Position numbers and translations under genes: made by a program. Below are positions 8,221 to 16,804 of a stretch of DNA of 47,224 nucleotides, piece by piece; position 1 is the stretch's first letter; each line of letters starts with the position of its first letter. Source of the DNA: Gordonia araii NBRC 100433 (GTDB lineage: Bacteria > Actinomycetota > Actinomycetes > Mycobacteriales > Mycobacteriaceae); contig NZ_BAEE01000004.1 of the NCBI RefSeq assembly GCF_000241265.1, positions 1 through 47,224 of the forward strand, in the 5' to 3' direction. The notes under the pieces were generated by a model. The model ran no database searches and was not told the origin of the DNA. It worked only from the letters and a program-made list of their open reading frames with translations.

Positions 8221-9744
8221 ATGACCGTATACGCCAAGCCCGGCACCGAGGGCTCCGTGATGAGCTACGAGTCGCGCTACGACAACTGGATCGGCGGCAA
8301 GTGGGTGCCGCCGGTGAAGGGGCAGTACTTCGAGAACCCGTCGCCCGTCGACGGCAAGACGTTCTGCGAGGTCGCCCGGTCGACCGCCGAGGACATCGAC
8401 CTCGCCCTCGACGCCGCCTGGGCCGCCGCGCCCACGTGGAACAAGACCTCGGTCACCGAACGAGCGAACATCCTCCTCAAGGTCGCCGACCGGATCGAGG
8501 AAAACCTGGAGAAGATCGCCGTCGCCGAAACCTGGGACAACGGCAAAGCCGTGCGCGAGACCCTCGCCGCCGACATCCCGCTGGCCGTTGATCACATCCG
8601 CTACTTCGCCAGCGTGGTCCGGGCCCAGGAGGGCGGGATCTCCGAGATCGACCCCGACACCGTCGCCTACCACTTCCACGAACCGCTCGGCGTCGTCGGG
8701 CAGATCATCCCGTGGAACTTCCCGATCCTGATGGCCGTGTGGAAGCTCGCGCCGGCTTTGGCCGCCGGCAACTGCGTGGTGCTCAAGCCGGCCGAGCAGA
8801 CGCCGGCGTCGATCCTGTACCTCTTCAGCATCATCGGCGACCTGCTGCCCGACGGCGTGGTCAACATCGTCAACGGATTCGGCGTCGAGGCTGGCAAGCC
8901 GCTCGCGTCGAGCAACCGGATCCGCAAGATCGCCTTCACCGGCGAGACGACGACCGGGCGCCTGATCAGCCAGTACGCGTCGGAGAATCTGATTCCGGTG
9001 ACCCTGGAACTCGGCGGCAAGAGCCCGAACATCTTCTTCGACGATGTGATGAGCGCCGACGACGGATTCCTCGACCGCGCGCTGGAGGGCTTCACGATGT
9101 TCGCCCTCAACCAGGGCGAGGTCTGCACCTGCCCGAGTCGCGCGCTCATCCAGAAGGGCATCTACGACGGGTTCGTCGACAAGGCCATCTCCCGCGTCAA
9201 GGCCATCAAGCAGGGCAACCCGCTGGACGTGTCGACGATGATGGGCGCACAGGCCTCCAGCGACCAGTACGAGAAGATCAAGTCCTACCTGTCGATCGGC
9301 AAGGAGGAGGGGGCGAAGGTCCTCGCCGGCGGCGAGCCCGTCGACCTCGGCGGCGATCTGGCCGACGGCTTCTACATCGCGCCGACCGTGTTCGAGGGCA
9401 ACAACGGCATGCGGATCTTCCAGGAGGAGATCTTCGGGCCGGTGCTCGCGGTCACGTCGTTCACCGACTACGACGACGCGATCACGACGGCCAACGACAC
9501 GCTGTACGGTCTCGGCGCCGGGGTGTGGAGCCGCAACGGTGCGGTCGCCTATCGGGCCGGCCGCGACATCCAGGCCGGCCGGGTGTGGACGAACACCTAC
9601 CACGACTACCCGGCGCACGCGGCGTTCGGCGGCTACAAGCAGTCCGGCATCGGGCGCGAGAACCACCTGATGATGCTCGAGCACTACCAGCAGACCAAGA
9701 ACCTGCTGGTGGGCTACGCGCAGTCCGCCAAGGGCTTCTTCTAA
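8221..9744 (+). CDS. NAD-dependent aldehyde dehydrogenase (ExaC/AldB type)
   Basis: A 507-residue ALDH of normal length. Visible landmarks: substrate/cofactor motif [10 protein letters not shown] (N166), general base E263 in [10 protein letters not shown], and nucleophile C302 in [11 protein letters not shown]; the C-terminus has [13 protein letters not shown]. It oxidises aldehydes to acids in the cytoplasm; short-chain aldehydes such as acetaldehyde are usual for this subgroup. The start at ATG 8221 follows an AAGGAG site; an in-frame codon at 8182 lacks one. The partner DUF779 gene follows after 4 bp, a conserved pair. Confidence 0.93.
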   Translation: MTVYAKPGTEGSVMSYESRYDNWIGGKWVPPVKGQYFENPSPVDGKTFCEVARSTAEDIDLALDAAWAAAPTWNKTSVTERANILLKVADRIEENLEKIAVAETWDNGKAVRETLAADIPLAVDHIRYFASVVRAQEGGISEIDPDTVAYHFHEPLGVVGQIIPWNFPILMAVWKLAPALAAGNCVVLKPAEQTPASILYLFSIIGDLLPDGVVNIVNGFGVEAGKPLASSNRIRKIAFTGETTTGRLISQYASENLIPVTLELGGKSPNIFFDDVMSADDGFLDRALEGFTMFALNQGEVCTCPSRALIQKGIYDGFVDKAISRVKAIKQGNPLDVSTMMGAQASSDQYEKIKSYLSIGKEEGAKVLAGGEPVDLGGDLADGFYIAPTVFEGNNGMRIFQEEIFGPVLAVTSFTDYDDAITTANDTLYGLGAGVWSRNGAVAYRAGRDIQAGRVWTNTYHDYPAHAAFGGYKQSGIGRENHLMMLEHYQQTKNLLVGYAQSAKGFF

Positions 9745-9748
9745 GCCG

Positions 9749-10168
9749 ATGTGCGCCTCAACCACCCCGGAGCGCGTGGTTGCCACCGACTCTGCCGTGG
9801 AGCTCCTGACGAAGCTGTCGGAGCTCCACGGCGGCCTCATGATCCACCAGTCCGGCGGCTGCTGCGACGGGTCGGCACCGATGTGCTACCCCGTCGGCGA
9901 GTATCGCATCGGCCAGCGCGACGTCCTCGTCGGCGAGGTCGAGCTGCCCGACCCGCTGCCGGTCGTCCGAGTCTGGATCGGCGGCGACCAATTCGAACTC
10001 TGGAAGCACACGCAGCTCATCCTCGACGTCGTGCCCGGCCGGGGCGCCGGGTTCTCGCTGGAGGCACCGGAAGGAGTGCGGTTCCTCTCGCGCTCGCGGG
10101 TGTTCACCGACGACGAGAACACGGCCCTGGCCGCATCGCCACCACTGACCGGCGCCGATGTGACCTAA
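9749..10168 (+). CDS. DUF779 domain protein
   Basis: A 139-residue protein with the DUF779 signature SGGCCDGSAPMCYPVGEY (three cysteines, possibly a metal site) and WIGGDQFELWKHTQLILDVVPGRGAGFSLE. The family has no firmly known activity, but it is repeatedly found directly downstream of ExaC/AldB-type aldehyde dehydrogenases, as here with a 4-bp gap, which suggests an accessory role in aldehyde oxidation. Confidence 0.88.
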   Translation: MCASTTPERVVATDSAVELLTKLSELHGGLMIHQSGGCCDGSAPMCYPVGEYRIGQRDVLVGEVELPDPLPVVRVWIGGDQFELWKHTQLILDVVPGRGAGFSLEAPEGVRFLSRSRVFTDDENTALAASPPLTGADVT

Positions 10169-10208
10169 GTATCAAACGGTGTTTACGGACCACCCGCACC
10201 CTGCTACC

Positions 10209-10256
10209 GTGACAATAGATGTTGTTACATTAACTGCTGTCGTACATTCGGCAGCA
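10209..10256. promoter_or_regulatory. Two inverted repeats upstream of the AurF-like gene
   Basis: GTGACAA-N6-TTGTTAC (10209-10228, 6 of 7 positions paired) is followed by TGCTGTCG-N6-CGGCAGCA (10235-10256, 7 of 8 paired). Both lie in the 107-bp gap before the diiron oxygenase operon. The first has the size and spacing of a TetR-type operator; the second could be an operator or a leader hairpin. Confidence 0.4.
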
Positions 10257-10275
10257 CGGTGCGACGGAGGGTCCC

Positions 10276-11226
10276 ATGACCGCAGCGATGGAGCACGACG
10301 CCAACACGACAACCCACCTGCCTGACGACAATGTCATCAGCCTGCAGGACCAGGGGATCGACCAGGTCTCCGAACGGCTGGTGGCGTCGGCCGCACGACT
10401 GTCGCGCAACGCGATGACCGAGATCGACTGGTCGTTGCCGATGGACCCCGACAAGTACGGGTGCAGCCCCGAATGGTCGTCGCTCTACGGCACCGACTAC
10501 TGGGAGGAACTCACCGAGGAGCAGCGCGTCTCGGTGACCCGCCACGAGTTCGCATCCATCATGTGCATCGGGATCTGGTTCGAGATGATCCTGCAGGAGA
10601 TGGTGATCCGCGACCAGTACCTCGGCGAGTACCACACTCCCGAGTTCCAGTTCGCCCTGACCGAGATCGCCGACGAGTGCCGCCACTCGATCATGTTCGC
10701 CAAGGCGTCGGAGAAGATGGTCGGCAAGTCGTACAAGCCCAGCCGCACCGTCGGACGTCTCGGCAAGTTCTTCAAGGCGACCGCGAAGGACGAGGTCGCC
10801 TACGCCGGCATCCTCGTCGCCGAAGAGGTGCTCGACGTCTTCCAGCGCGGCTGCATGCGCGACGACCGCGTGCTCCCGTTCATCCGCACCGTCAACGAGA
10901 TCCACGTCCTCGAAGAGGCGCGCCACATGAAGTTCGCGCGCGAAGAGGTGCGCGAGGCCATGAAGAGCGTCGGACCGATCCGCCGTCGGTGGAGTGCGCT
11001 CTACGTCGCCGGCGGGGCGTCGTTCATCGTCAACAGCCTGATCCGACCGCAGGCCTACGCCGACGCCGGCCTCGACGTCGAGCGTGCCCGCCGCGAGGCT
11101 GCCGGCAACGAGCACTTCCACTCGATGATCCGCAGCAGTTGCTCGCATCTGATGGAGTTCCTCGACGACGTCGGCCTCCTGACCAAGCCGGCCATGCGGA
11201 TCTACCGCAAGGTCCACATGCTCTAA
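10276..11226 (+). CDS. AurF-family diiron oxygenase
   Basis: A 316-residue all-helical protein of the AurF (p-aminobenzoate N-oxygenase) family. Likely iron ligands are spread over four helices: E103 (WFEMILQE), E134 and H137 (ADECRHSIMF), E183 (LVAEEVLDVF), H210, E214 and H217 (NEIHVLEEARHMKF). AurF-like enzymes oxidise arylamines to nitro compounds or hydroxylate other substrates; most actinobacterial members have unknown substrates. The start follows a GGAGG site. It is 10 bp from a gene for a fused ferredoxin/ferredoxin reductase that could deliver its electrons, so the pair looks like a complete oxygenase system. Confidence 0.85.
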   Translation: MTAAMEHDANTTTHLPDDNVISLQDQGIDQVSERLVASAARLSRNAMTEIDWSLPMDPDKYGCSPEWSSLYGTDYWEELTEEQRVSVTRHEFASIMCIGIWFEMILQEMVIRDQYLGEYHTPEFQFALTEIADECRHSIMFAKASEKMVGKSYKPSRTVGRLGKFFKATAKDEVAYAGILVAEEVLDVFQRGCMRDDRVLPFIRTVNEIHVLEEARHMKFAREEVREAMKSVGPIRRRWSALYVAGGASFIVNSLIRPQAYADAGLDVERARREAAGNEHFHSMIRSSCSHLMEFLDDVGLLTKPAMRIYRKVHML

Positions 11227-11236
11227 GGGAGCACCC

Positions 11237-12808
11237 ATGCCTTTCGTTATCACCCAGTCGTGTTGCAGCGACGCGGGTTGTGTCTCCGTATGTCCGGTGA
11301 ACTGCATTCACCCGACGCCCGAAGAGCGCGGCTTCGGAACCTCGGACATCCTCCACATCGATCCCGAGGCGTGCATCGACTGCGGCGCGTGCGCCGACGC
11401 TTGCCCGGTCAATGCGATCTTCCCCGCCGACAATCTCGGTGAGCGGGACAAGATCTTCGTCGACATCAACGCCGACTACTACAAGAACAACCCGGACATC
11501 TCGTCCGGATGGAATGACATCGTCTATCCCGAAATTCCTCGCCTGCCAAAGGGTTTGCGCGTCGCCGTCGTCGGCACGGGGCCGTCGGGCGGGTATGCGC
11601 TGCGCACGCTGCTCCATCGCACCCGCGCGCAAGTGACGGTGATCGACAAACTGCCGACGCCGGGCGGCCTGGTCCGCGCCGGCGTCGCGCCGGACCATCC
11701 GTCGACCAAGGACGTGATGCGGACCTTCGACCTCCTCTACCGCGATCCGCACGTGACGATGGCGACCAATGTCGAGGTCGGCGACGGCGAGGGCCAGGTG
11801 ACTCCGGCCGAGCTGGCCGAGCACTTCGATGCCGTCTTCTACGCCATCGGCGCGTCGGCATCGCGACGCCTCGGGATCGACGGCGAGGATCTCGCCGGAT
11901 CGGTCGCCGCCAGTGATCTGGTCGCCTGGTACAACGCCGTGCCGGGCGCCGACGGCCCGCCGATTCCCGACGACGGTTCGGGCCGCGCTGTCGTCGTCGG
12001 TACCGGCAACGTCGCGCTCGACATCGCCCGCATCCTGGTGTCGCCGCCAGACCTGCTGGCGCGCACCGACATCGCCGACCGGGCACTGGAACTGTTGCGG
12101 CACCAGAACATTCGCGAAGTGATCATTCTCGGTCGGCGCGGCCAGGACACCGCCGCCTACACCGACGCCGAGTACCGGGCCCTGTCGGTGATCCCCGGCG
12201 TGACGGTCGTCGTCCACGACGAGGCCGACGGACCGCTGCCCGACCTGGGTTCGCATGCCGAGCAGCGTCGCATCGTCTTCCTCTTCAACACCTCCCCCGT
12301 TGCGGCAACCGGTAACGGTCGCCTCCAGTCGGTGACCGTGCGGACCGGCGAGCGCGACCACGAGATCGCCGCCGACCTGCTGGTGCGCTCCATCGGCCAC
12401 CGCGCCACGCCCATTCCGGGTCTCCCTTTCGACGAGGAGAAGGGCGTGTTCCCCAACATCGACGGCCGACTCGTCGATGACGAGGGCGCGGTGATCCCGG
12501 GCTCCTACGTCCTGGGCTGGGCCGGGCGCGGCGCCACCGGCGGCATCGGCGCCAACAAGAAACAGGCGATCTCGACGGTCGAGCGGTTCATCGACGACGC
12601 GGTCAACGATCGGCTCGCGCGGTCCACCGCGGAGCCCGACGCCTTCGACGCGTTGCTGCGGCGACGTAACCGCGCCGTCGTCGGCTATCGAGGTATGCGC
12701 AAGATCGACCGGCGCGAGGTGGCTGCCGGAACTCCTCAGGGACGGCCCCGCGTGAAGTTCACGGAGCTCGGCGACATGCTGTCGGCCGCCGGGCGCAGGC
12801 GGCGCTGA
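11237..12808 (+). CDS. fprB: Ferredoxin/ferredoxin-NADP reductase fusion (FprB type)
   Basis: A 523-residue two-part protein. Residues 1-80 are a bacterial ferredoxin with CCSDAGCVSVCPVNC and CIDCGACADACPVN, enough for a [3Fe-4S]/[4Fe-4S] pair. Residues from about 105 are an adrenodoxin-reductase-type flavoprotein: VAVVGTGPSGGYALRTLL (FAD), PGGLVRAGVAPDHPSTK, VVGTGNVALDIARIL (NADPH) and the C-terminal GWAGRGATGGIGANKK. It closely resembles mycobacterial FprB. It would pass electrons from NADPH to the neighbouring AurF-type oxygenase. The RBS is GGGAG, 10 bp after the upstream stop codon. Confidence 0.92.
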   Translation: MPFVITQSCCSDAGCVSVCPVNCIHPTPEERGFGTSDILHIDPEACIDCGACADACPVNAIFPADNLGERDKIFVDINADYYKNNPDISSGWNDIVYPEIPRLPKGLRVAVVGTGPSGGYALRTLLHRTRAQVTVIDKLPTPGGLVRAGVAPDHPSTKDVMRTFDLLYRDPHVTMATNVEVGDGEGQVTPAELAEHFDAVFYAIGASASRRLGIDGEDLAGSVAASDLVAWYNAVPGADGPPIPDDGSGRAVVVGTGNVALDIARILVSPPDLLARTDIADRALELLRHQNIREVIILGRRGQDTAAYTDAEYRALSVIPGVTVVVHDEADGPLPDLGSHAEQRRIVFLFNTSPVAATGNGRLQSVTVRTGERDHEIAADLLVRSIGHRATPIPGLPFDEEKGVFPNIDGRLVDDEGAVIPGSYVLGWAGRGATGGIGANKKQAISTVERFIDDAVNDRLARSTAEPDAFDALLRRRNRAVVGYRGMRKIDRREVAAGTPQGRPRVKFTELGDMLSAAGRRRR

Positions 12809-12823
12809 GCCCTCCCGCCATCC

Positions 12824-12884
12824 CGCCGACTGGGCACCTCACCCGCGCCGAGTGGGCACCTCACCCCCGCCGACTGGGCACCGA
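12824..12884. repeat. Type B 22-bp repeats, three copies
   Basis: CTGGGCACC or GTGGGCACC recurs at 12831, 12853 and 12875, exactly 22 bp apart, each preceded by CGCCGA. The array lies just past the fprB stop. The same unit with the same period is found at 19051-19176 and inside two coding regions at 29909 and 35015. Confidence 0.85.
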
Positions 12885-12891
12885 AAGCACG

Positions 12892-12932
12892 GCGGCCCCG
12901 GAGCCTTCTTCCAAGGGTTCCGGGGACGCCGC
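12892..12932. terminator. Strong hairpin, probable bidirectional terminator
   Basis: CCCCGGAGCC (12896-12905) pairs with GGTTCCGGGG (12916-12925) over 10 bp with one G-T wobble, and GCGGC/GCCGC lies outside it. The hairpin stands between fprB and the converging small gene at 12953. No T run follows. Confidence 0.6.
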
Positions 12933-12952
12933 AGTTCTCACTGCGCAGGGAG

Positions 12953-13135
12953 TTACAGCGAGATGCCTGGGATCAGCGTGCCACCGGTCTCGTTGAAGTA
13001 GACCTGGTTGGCGACGATCATCACGATCAACGACAGGTTGACCACGATCGCTGAGAGGATCACCGTCGTCCGACGGTGAACGCGGTACGAGGGCGTGGCA
13101 ACGATGCTGTGCTTTCCGGTGTGCCGAATAGACAT
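12953..13135 (-). CDS. Small single-span membrane protein
   Basis: A 60-residue protein from ATG 13135, MSIRHTGKHSIVATPSYRVH..., with one transmembrane helix (TTVILSAIVVNLSLIVMIVANQVYF, about residues 22-46) and a short C-terminal tail NETGGTLIPGISL. The basic N-terminus suggests it faces the cytoplasm. A 79-residue version from an upstream codon is possible but lacks a good ribosome site. I do not recognise the family. Function unknown. Confidence 0.55.
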   Translation of the reverse strand: MSIRHTGKHSIVATPSYRVHRRTTVILSAIVVNLSLIVMIVANQVYFNETGGTLIPGISL

Positions 13136-13316
13136 GACGTGCCTTCCTCGAGTCGCTTTGTGTACCTCAAGGCTGGCACGCACCCCTGACACAAGGGAAT
13201 GGCCTAAAGCACCCTCGAACCGACCTCCCAGGGGGTTCCCAGGTTCGCCGATCGGCGCCGTCGGATCCGACCGAGCCGGAAGGCGGAGTGGAACGACTCT
13301 TCATATCGCGTCGTCC
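13136..13316. other. 181-bp gap with no gene seen
   Basis: The region holds the presumed leftward promoter of the small membrane protein and the downstream flank of the methyltransferase gene. A GC-rich imperfect repeat (CTCCCAGGGGGTTCCCAGG near 13226) is the only visible structure. Confidence 0.3.
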
Positions 13317-14477
13317 TTACGCGACTACCACCTCGCGGGACATGCCCTCCCGCTCCAGATAGCCGAGCTGAGTCATCAGCGCGCGGACAACCGCCTTACC
13401 CAACTCGAGCGGAACCGCATTGCCCAACTGCCGCTGAACGTCGGCACGGGTCCCGCCGATCCTGAAATCGTCGGGGAACGACATCAACCGAAGCATCTCG
13501 TCGATGCCAAGTCGCCGAGCACGCTCGTCCCCAGCCGAATTCTGGACGTTCTCCCAATGGAACGGACCGACCCATGGGCCCGGCTGAGCCTGGAGCGTCG
13601 TCGATGGCCGGTTTGGGTCGAGCCGCAGCAGGAATGTCCAATAGCGGCTTCGCCATTCGAAGCGATTGCGACCGCCGTAACGTTCGGTGTGCCAGAGATA
13701 GTTTTGTCCGGCAGGGACCTCCGCGGCGAGCTGTCCGTACCGACCGTCAACGATCTGGTCATCGGGAACGCGCACCAGCCTCGGCAAACCTGTGAACGCC
13801 TGCGATGCAGTCACATACGGCAATTTGCTGACGTCGAAGGTTCGCGTGTGCTCACTCCACCCGGAGTGCGTCGGCTCGGGGAACTCGAACGGTTCACCAT
13901 CACGCCGTCCGACGACGAACACCCGGCGTCGCAGCTGCGGTACGCCATAATCGGCCGCGAGCAGTACCTTCCATTGCGGGTTGTATCCCAGTTCGCCCAG
14001 CCCCTTGAGTAGACGTTCGAACTGCCCTCTGTGCGTCTTGTAGGTCAAGCCTTGAACATTCTCCAAAATGAAGGCCTCGGGCCGCGCGTCCCGTACCACG
14101 CGCACATACTCGTCGAGCAACGAAGCGTTGGGGTCTCGGCTCTCCCGCTTCTGCTCCAGCCAGAATCCCGACTTGGAGAACGGCGTGCACGGCGGACCTC
14201 CGACGAGAAGAACGGGCTCCTCGGGCCGCAGGCCAGCTGTGTCGAGAATCTGCTCGGTCGAGACCTTGCGGATGTCACCGGTGAGCGTCCTGGTCTCACG
14301 GAAGTTCGCCTTGAGCGTCTGCAGAGCCGCGTCGTTGTAGTCGGTCGCGACCGACACGCTCAGCAGCCCGTCCCCTCGATCAGACGACTCCAAGGGTTCC
14401 GCGTCGACTCTTTCTACAGCAAGATCGAGCCCTCCCGCGCCAGAAAACAGGCTCACCACCGGGAGCCGTTCACCCAT
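13317..14477 (-). CDS. DNA (cytosine-5) methyltransferase of a type II restriction-modification system
   Basis: A 386-residue C5 methyltransferase with the family motifs in order: I, SLFSGAGGLDLA (9-20); IV, GGPPCTPFSKSG with catalytic C97; VI, ILENVQG (139-141 ENV); VIII, QLRRRVFVVG (181-190); a target-recognition region about 200-330; X, QRQLGNAVPLELG near the end. It methylates cytosine within a specific site that cannot be read from the sequence. It is divergent from a PD-(D/E)xK-like protein gene, so it probably protects against that nuclease. Codon choice seems slightly less GC-biased than in its neighbours, which would fit horizontal transfer. Confidence 0.92.
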   Translation of the reverse strand: MGERLPVVSLFSGAGGLDLAVERVDAEPLESSDRGDGLLSVSVATDYNDAALQTLKANFRETRTLTGDIRKVSTEQILDTAGLRPEEPVLLVGGPPCTPFSKSGFWLEQKRESRDPNASLLDEYVRVVRDARPEAFILENVQGLTYKTHRGQFERLLKGLGELGYNPQWKVLLAADYGVPQLRRRVFVVGRRDGEPFEFPEPTHSGWSEHTRTFDVSKLPYVTASQAFTGLPRLVRVPDDQIVDGRYGQLAAEVPAGQNYLWHTERYGGRNRFEWRSRYWTFLLRLDPNRPSTTLQAQPGPWVGPFHWENVQNSAGDERARRLGIDEMLRLMSFPDDFRIGGTRADVQRQLGNAVPLELGKAVVRALMTQLGYLEREGMSREVVVA

Positions 14478-14536
14478 CTCGTCACCTCAGTCCATCAGGT
14501 CGCTCGGCTCGTCGTCGGCGGAGCGTGGCGCGTCTT

Positions 14537-14559
14537 ACCAGTATCGTCGAGACCAGTCT
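14537..14559. promoter_or_regulatory. Direct repeat between methyltransferase and nuclease genes
   Basis: ACCAGTAT (14537) and ACCAGTCT (14552) are tandem repeats 15 bp apart inside the 144-bp divergent promoter of the restriction-modification pair. They could be sites for autoregulation; no separate control protein gene is present. Confidence 0.25.
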
Positions 14560-14621
14560 GTCAGCGCCCTCCGACATGCCCATCGCGCTCGGGTGCGCGA
14601 GTTTTCTATCAGAAGGACGCT

Positions 14622-15800
14622 ATGGAAGATAAGCTGGCCGGTCGCGATTACGGCGAGGTCTATCGGGTCCAAGGCCGTTCCGACCTCCATCGCTTCCTGC
14701 AACGCGCCATTGAGGAGTCTGGTGGCCGCGTGCTCTACGCCAGCAATCCCGGCCGCGCACCGGTCTACCTGGGCGTACAGATCGACTCCGACGAACGCAT
14801 CGGGATGCTGGTCTACCCGTTCCGGATCACTCGCAACACGATCCGGAATCGCCCGTCCGACGAGATCCGAGGCCAGCTTCGGTATGGCTCCGACGAGAGT
14901 TGGAAGCGAGAGCACCCCGTCGGCCGCGATCCGGCGGGTGTCGACGTCACTCTGATCGTAGGCATCGATCTGGACGACGAGGTGATGCTCGGGCTGGACG
15001 CCAACCTCTGGGACCCATTGCCCATGGGAATTTCGTTCTATGCGAAGGACGCCGATATCGAAGAGGCGAAACAGACCGGCTGGCACGTATGGGAGAAGGT
15101 CAATCGAAGCGGCACCAAACGCTCCGAGGCGCGCTCGCCCACGAGCTTGGAGACCGTCGTCGCGTTCACATCCGACCGGCTCATCGACTATGCCCGTCTG
15201 GAGCGTCGGGCCACCGCCCTTCGCCTTGACCCGCCACTGCGGTTCAGCACCGCGATTGCTATGGCCGATCGCGCCCTCCCGAACGAGCCGACGCCGCGCC
15301 ACGTGCTCGAAGAACAGTTCGCACTCACCGGCGAACAGATCCTCGACATCATCGGCGGCCGCAACCGGCTTTCCGTCGCAGTGCGCGGTGGGGTCGCCGA
15401 GTACCACCTCGAGAAACAACTCTCCGATGCTCCCGGTGTCGCCTCGGTCGACCGGCTCGATGTCGATGCGATGCACGATTTCGACGTCACTCTCGACGAC
15501 GGCACCTTCGTGCGCGTCGAATGCAAGAACGCGAGCCCCAAGGCTACTGCTGGCGGGGAGTTCAAGGTCGAGGTGCAGAAGACCCGCGCCTCCAAAGGTG
15601 ACCCAGCCTCCCGCTTCTACCCAGCCGACGCCTTCGACGTCGTCGCAGCATGTCTGTTTTCCCCGACGGGGAGGTGGCAGTTTCGGTTCGGCCTCACCGC
15701 AGAGATGCCACGGCACAAGGACTTTCCCGACCGACTCGCCCCGATCCAGCGAATCACCGACGCGTGGGCTGAGAGCCTTCCATCGCTTATCGACTCGTGA
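14622..15800 (+). CDS. Probable restriction endonuclease, PD-(D/E)xK-like
   Basis: A 392-residue protein from ATG 14622, preceded by AGAAGGA; the frame stays open far upstream but that part is antisense to the methyltransferase. The C-terminal region carries DFDVTLDDGTFVRVECKN (about residues 285-302), which fits the D-x(n)-ExK core of PD-(D/E)xK nucleases, followed by a lysine/arginine-rich helix. The N-terminal 200 residues (LGVQIDSDERIGMLVYPFR; MLGLDANLWDPLPMGISFYAK) look like a separate domain I do not recognise, perhaps for DNA or modified-base recognition. The divergent C5 methyltransferase makes a type II system likely; a modification-dependent nuclease is the alternative. Confidence 0.65.
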   Translation: MEDKLAGRDYGEVYRVQGRSDLHRFLQRAIEESGGRVLYASNPGRAPVYLGVQIDSDERIGMLVYPFRITRNTIRNRPSDEIRGQLRYGSDESWKREHPVGRDPAGVDVTLIVGIDLDDEVMLGLDANLWDPLPMGISFYAKDADIEEAKQTGWHVWEKVNRSGTKRSEARSPTSLETVVAFTSDRLIDYARLERRATALRLDPPLRFSTAIAMADRALPNEPTPRHVLEEQFALTGEQILDIIGGRNRLSVAVRGGVAEYHLEKQLSDAPGVASVDRLDVDAMHDFDVTLDDGTFVRVECKNASPKATAGGEFKVEVQKTRASKGDPASRFYPADAFDVVAACLFSPTGRWQFRFGLTAEMPRHKDFPDRLAPIQRITDAWAESLPSLIDS

Positions 15801-15825
15801 TGGGTAGCGCCGACTCGCTACGGCA

Positions 15826-16002
15826 CTAGGACTTCGGCGTCACCAGTTTGTCGGAGACTTCCATCGCCATGGACATGATGTCGTCGGCCGAGTAGTTGCG
15901 TCCGGGGTGTTCGGCGGCGAGATGTGCTTGAACGTCGCCGACGAACTCGTCGCTGAGCGACGTGATGTTGCGCCCGCAGGGGCAGATGAGTTGATAGGCC
16001 AT
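15826..16002 (-). CDS. Small DUF1059-like protein
   Basis: A 58-residue protein read directly from the minus strand: MAYQLICPCGRNITSLSDEF, then VGDVQAHLAAEHPGRNYSAD and DIMSMAMEVSDKLVTPKS. A GAAGGAG site lies 6 bp before the ATG. The CPCG pair, a histidine-containing helix AHLAAEHPG and a final methionine-rich helix resemble the small DUF1059 family, which may bind a metal. It is 37 bp downstream of the SDR gene on the same strand and may be cotranscribed with it. Function unknown. Confidence 0.75.
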   Translation of the reverse strand: MAYQLICPCGRNITSLSDEFVGDVQAHLAAEHPGRNYSADDIMSMAMEVSDKLVTPKS

Positions 16003-16039
16003 GGGAAGCTCCTTCGATCTTTGGTCTGCTAGTCCGTCG

Positions 16040-16771
16040 CTACGGCGCCTCGCCCGCTGTCAGCCCGCCGTCCATGACGAACTCGGTGCCGGTGGCGTAC
16101 GACGACTCGTCGCTGGCGAGGAAGACGATGAAGGTCGCCACTTCCGACGGTTCGGCGGCGCGCCCCATCGGGATCTTGATCATGCCGTCGGGGATGTTCT
16201 CGGTCATCGGGGTGCGGATGAGGCCCGGATGGATCGAGTTGACGCGGATGTTGTGCGGGGCCAACTCCAAAGCCGCCGATTTCGCGATACCACGCACCCC
16301 CCACTTCGACGCGACATAGCCGTGCGCCCACGGGCTGCCCTGCAACCCCTCGACCGACGACACATTGATGATCGACCCGCCGCCGGTTTCCTTCATCGGG
16401 TCGACGGACTTGACCATGCCGATGAACGTCCCGGTCAGGTTCACGTCGATGATCTGGCGCCATTTGTCGATGCGGAACTTCTCGATCGGCGCGCCGTTGA
16501 CGATGCCGGCGTTGTTGACCAGGACGTTGAGCTTGCCGAACTCGTCGACCGCGGTCTTGATCGCCGCATCCCAATCGTCCTCGCTCGTCACGTCGAGGTG
16601 GACATATCGCGCCGACGGTCCGATCTGCTCCGCCAGCGCTTTGCCCTCGTCGTCGAGGATGTCGCCCACGACGACCTTCCCGCCCTCGGCGACGAGAGCC
16701 CGCGCATGCTCGGCACCCATGCCCCGAGCGCCTCCGGTGATCAGTGCGACTTTGTCGTCTACGCGTCCCAT
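16040..16771 (-). CDS. fabG3: Short-chain dehydrogenase, FabG3-like (hydroxysteroid dehydrogenase group)
   Basis: A 243-residue classical SDR. Cofactor motif TGGARGMG (12-19), NNAG at 86-89, catalytic S139, Y152 and K156 (YVASK), and the C-terminal LASDESSYATGTEFVMDGG. Whole stretches (GDILDDEGKA, ARYVHLDVT, VNSIHPGLIRTPMT) agree with M. tuberculosis Rv2002/FabG3, an NADH-dependent 3-alpha/20-beta-hydroxysteroid dehydrogenase, as I remember it. A steroid or related alcohol is therefore a fair guess for the substrate. It is divergent from the DapB-like gene with palindromes in between. Confidence 0.85.
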   Translation of the reverse strand: MGRVDDKVALITGGARGMGAEHARALVAEGGKVVVGDILDDEGKALAEQIGPSARYVHLDVTSEDDWDAAIKTAVDEFGKLNVLVNNAGIVNGAPIEKFRIDKWRQIIDVNLTGTFIGMVKSVDPMKETGGGSIINVSSVEGLQGSPWAHGYVASKWGVRGIAKSAALELAPHNIRVNSIHPGLIRTPMTENIPDGMIKIPMGRAAEPSEVATFIVFLASDESSYATGTEFVMDGGLTAGEAP

Positions 16772-16804
16772 GGCGAGCAACGGTACCCCGCAAAACCAAA
16801 AATG

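Noticed and set aside
7924..9840. A 638-codon minus-strand frame opposite the aldehyde dehydrogenase.
   Set aside because: Shadow of the ALDH gene; the translation is low-complexity and the sense frame has all catalytic residues.
14031..14621. N-terminal extension of the nuclease frame upstream of 14622.
   Set aside because: It overlaps the methyltransferase gene on the other strand and lacks a ribosome site; ATG 14622 has a good one.
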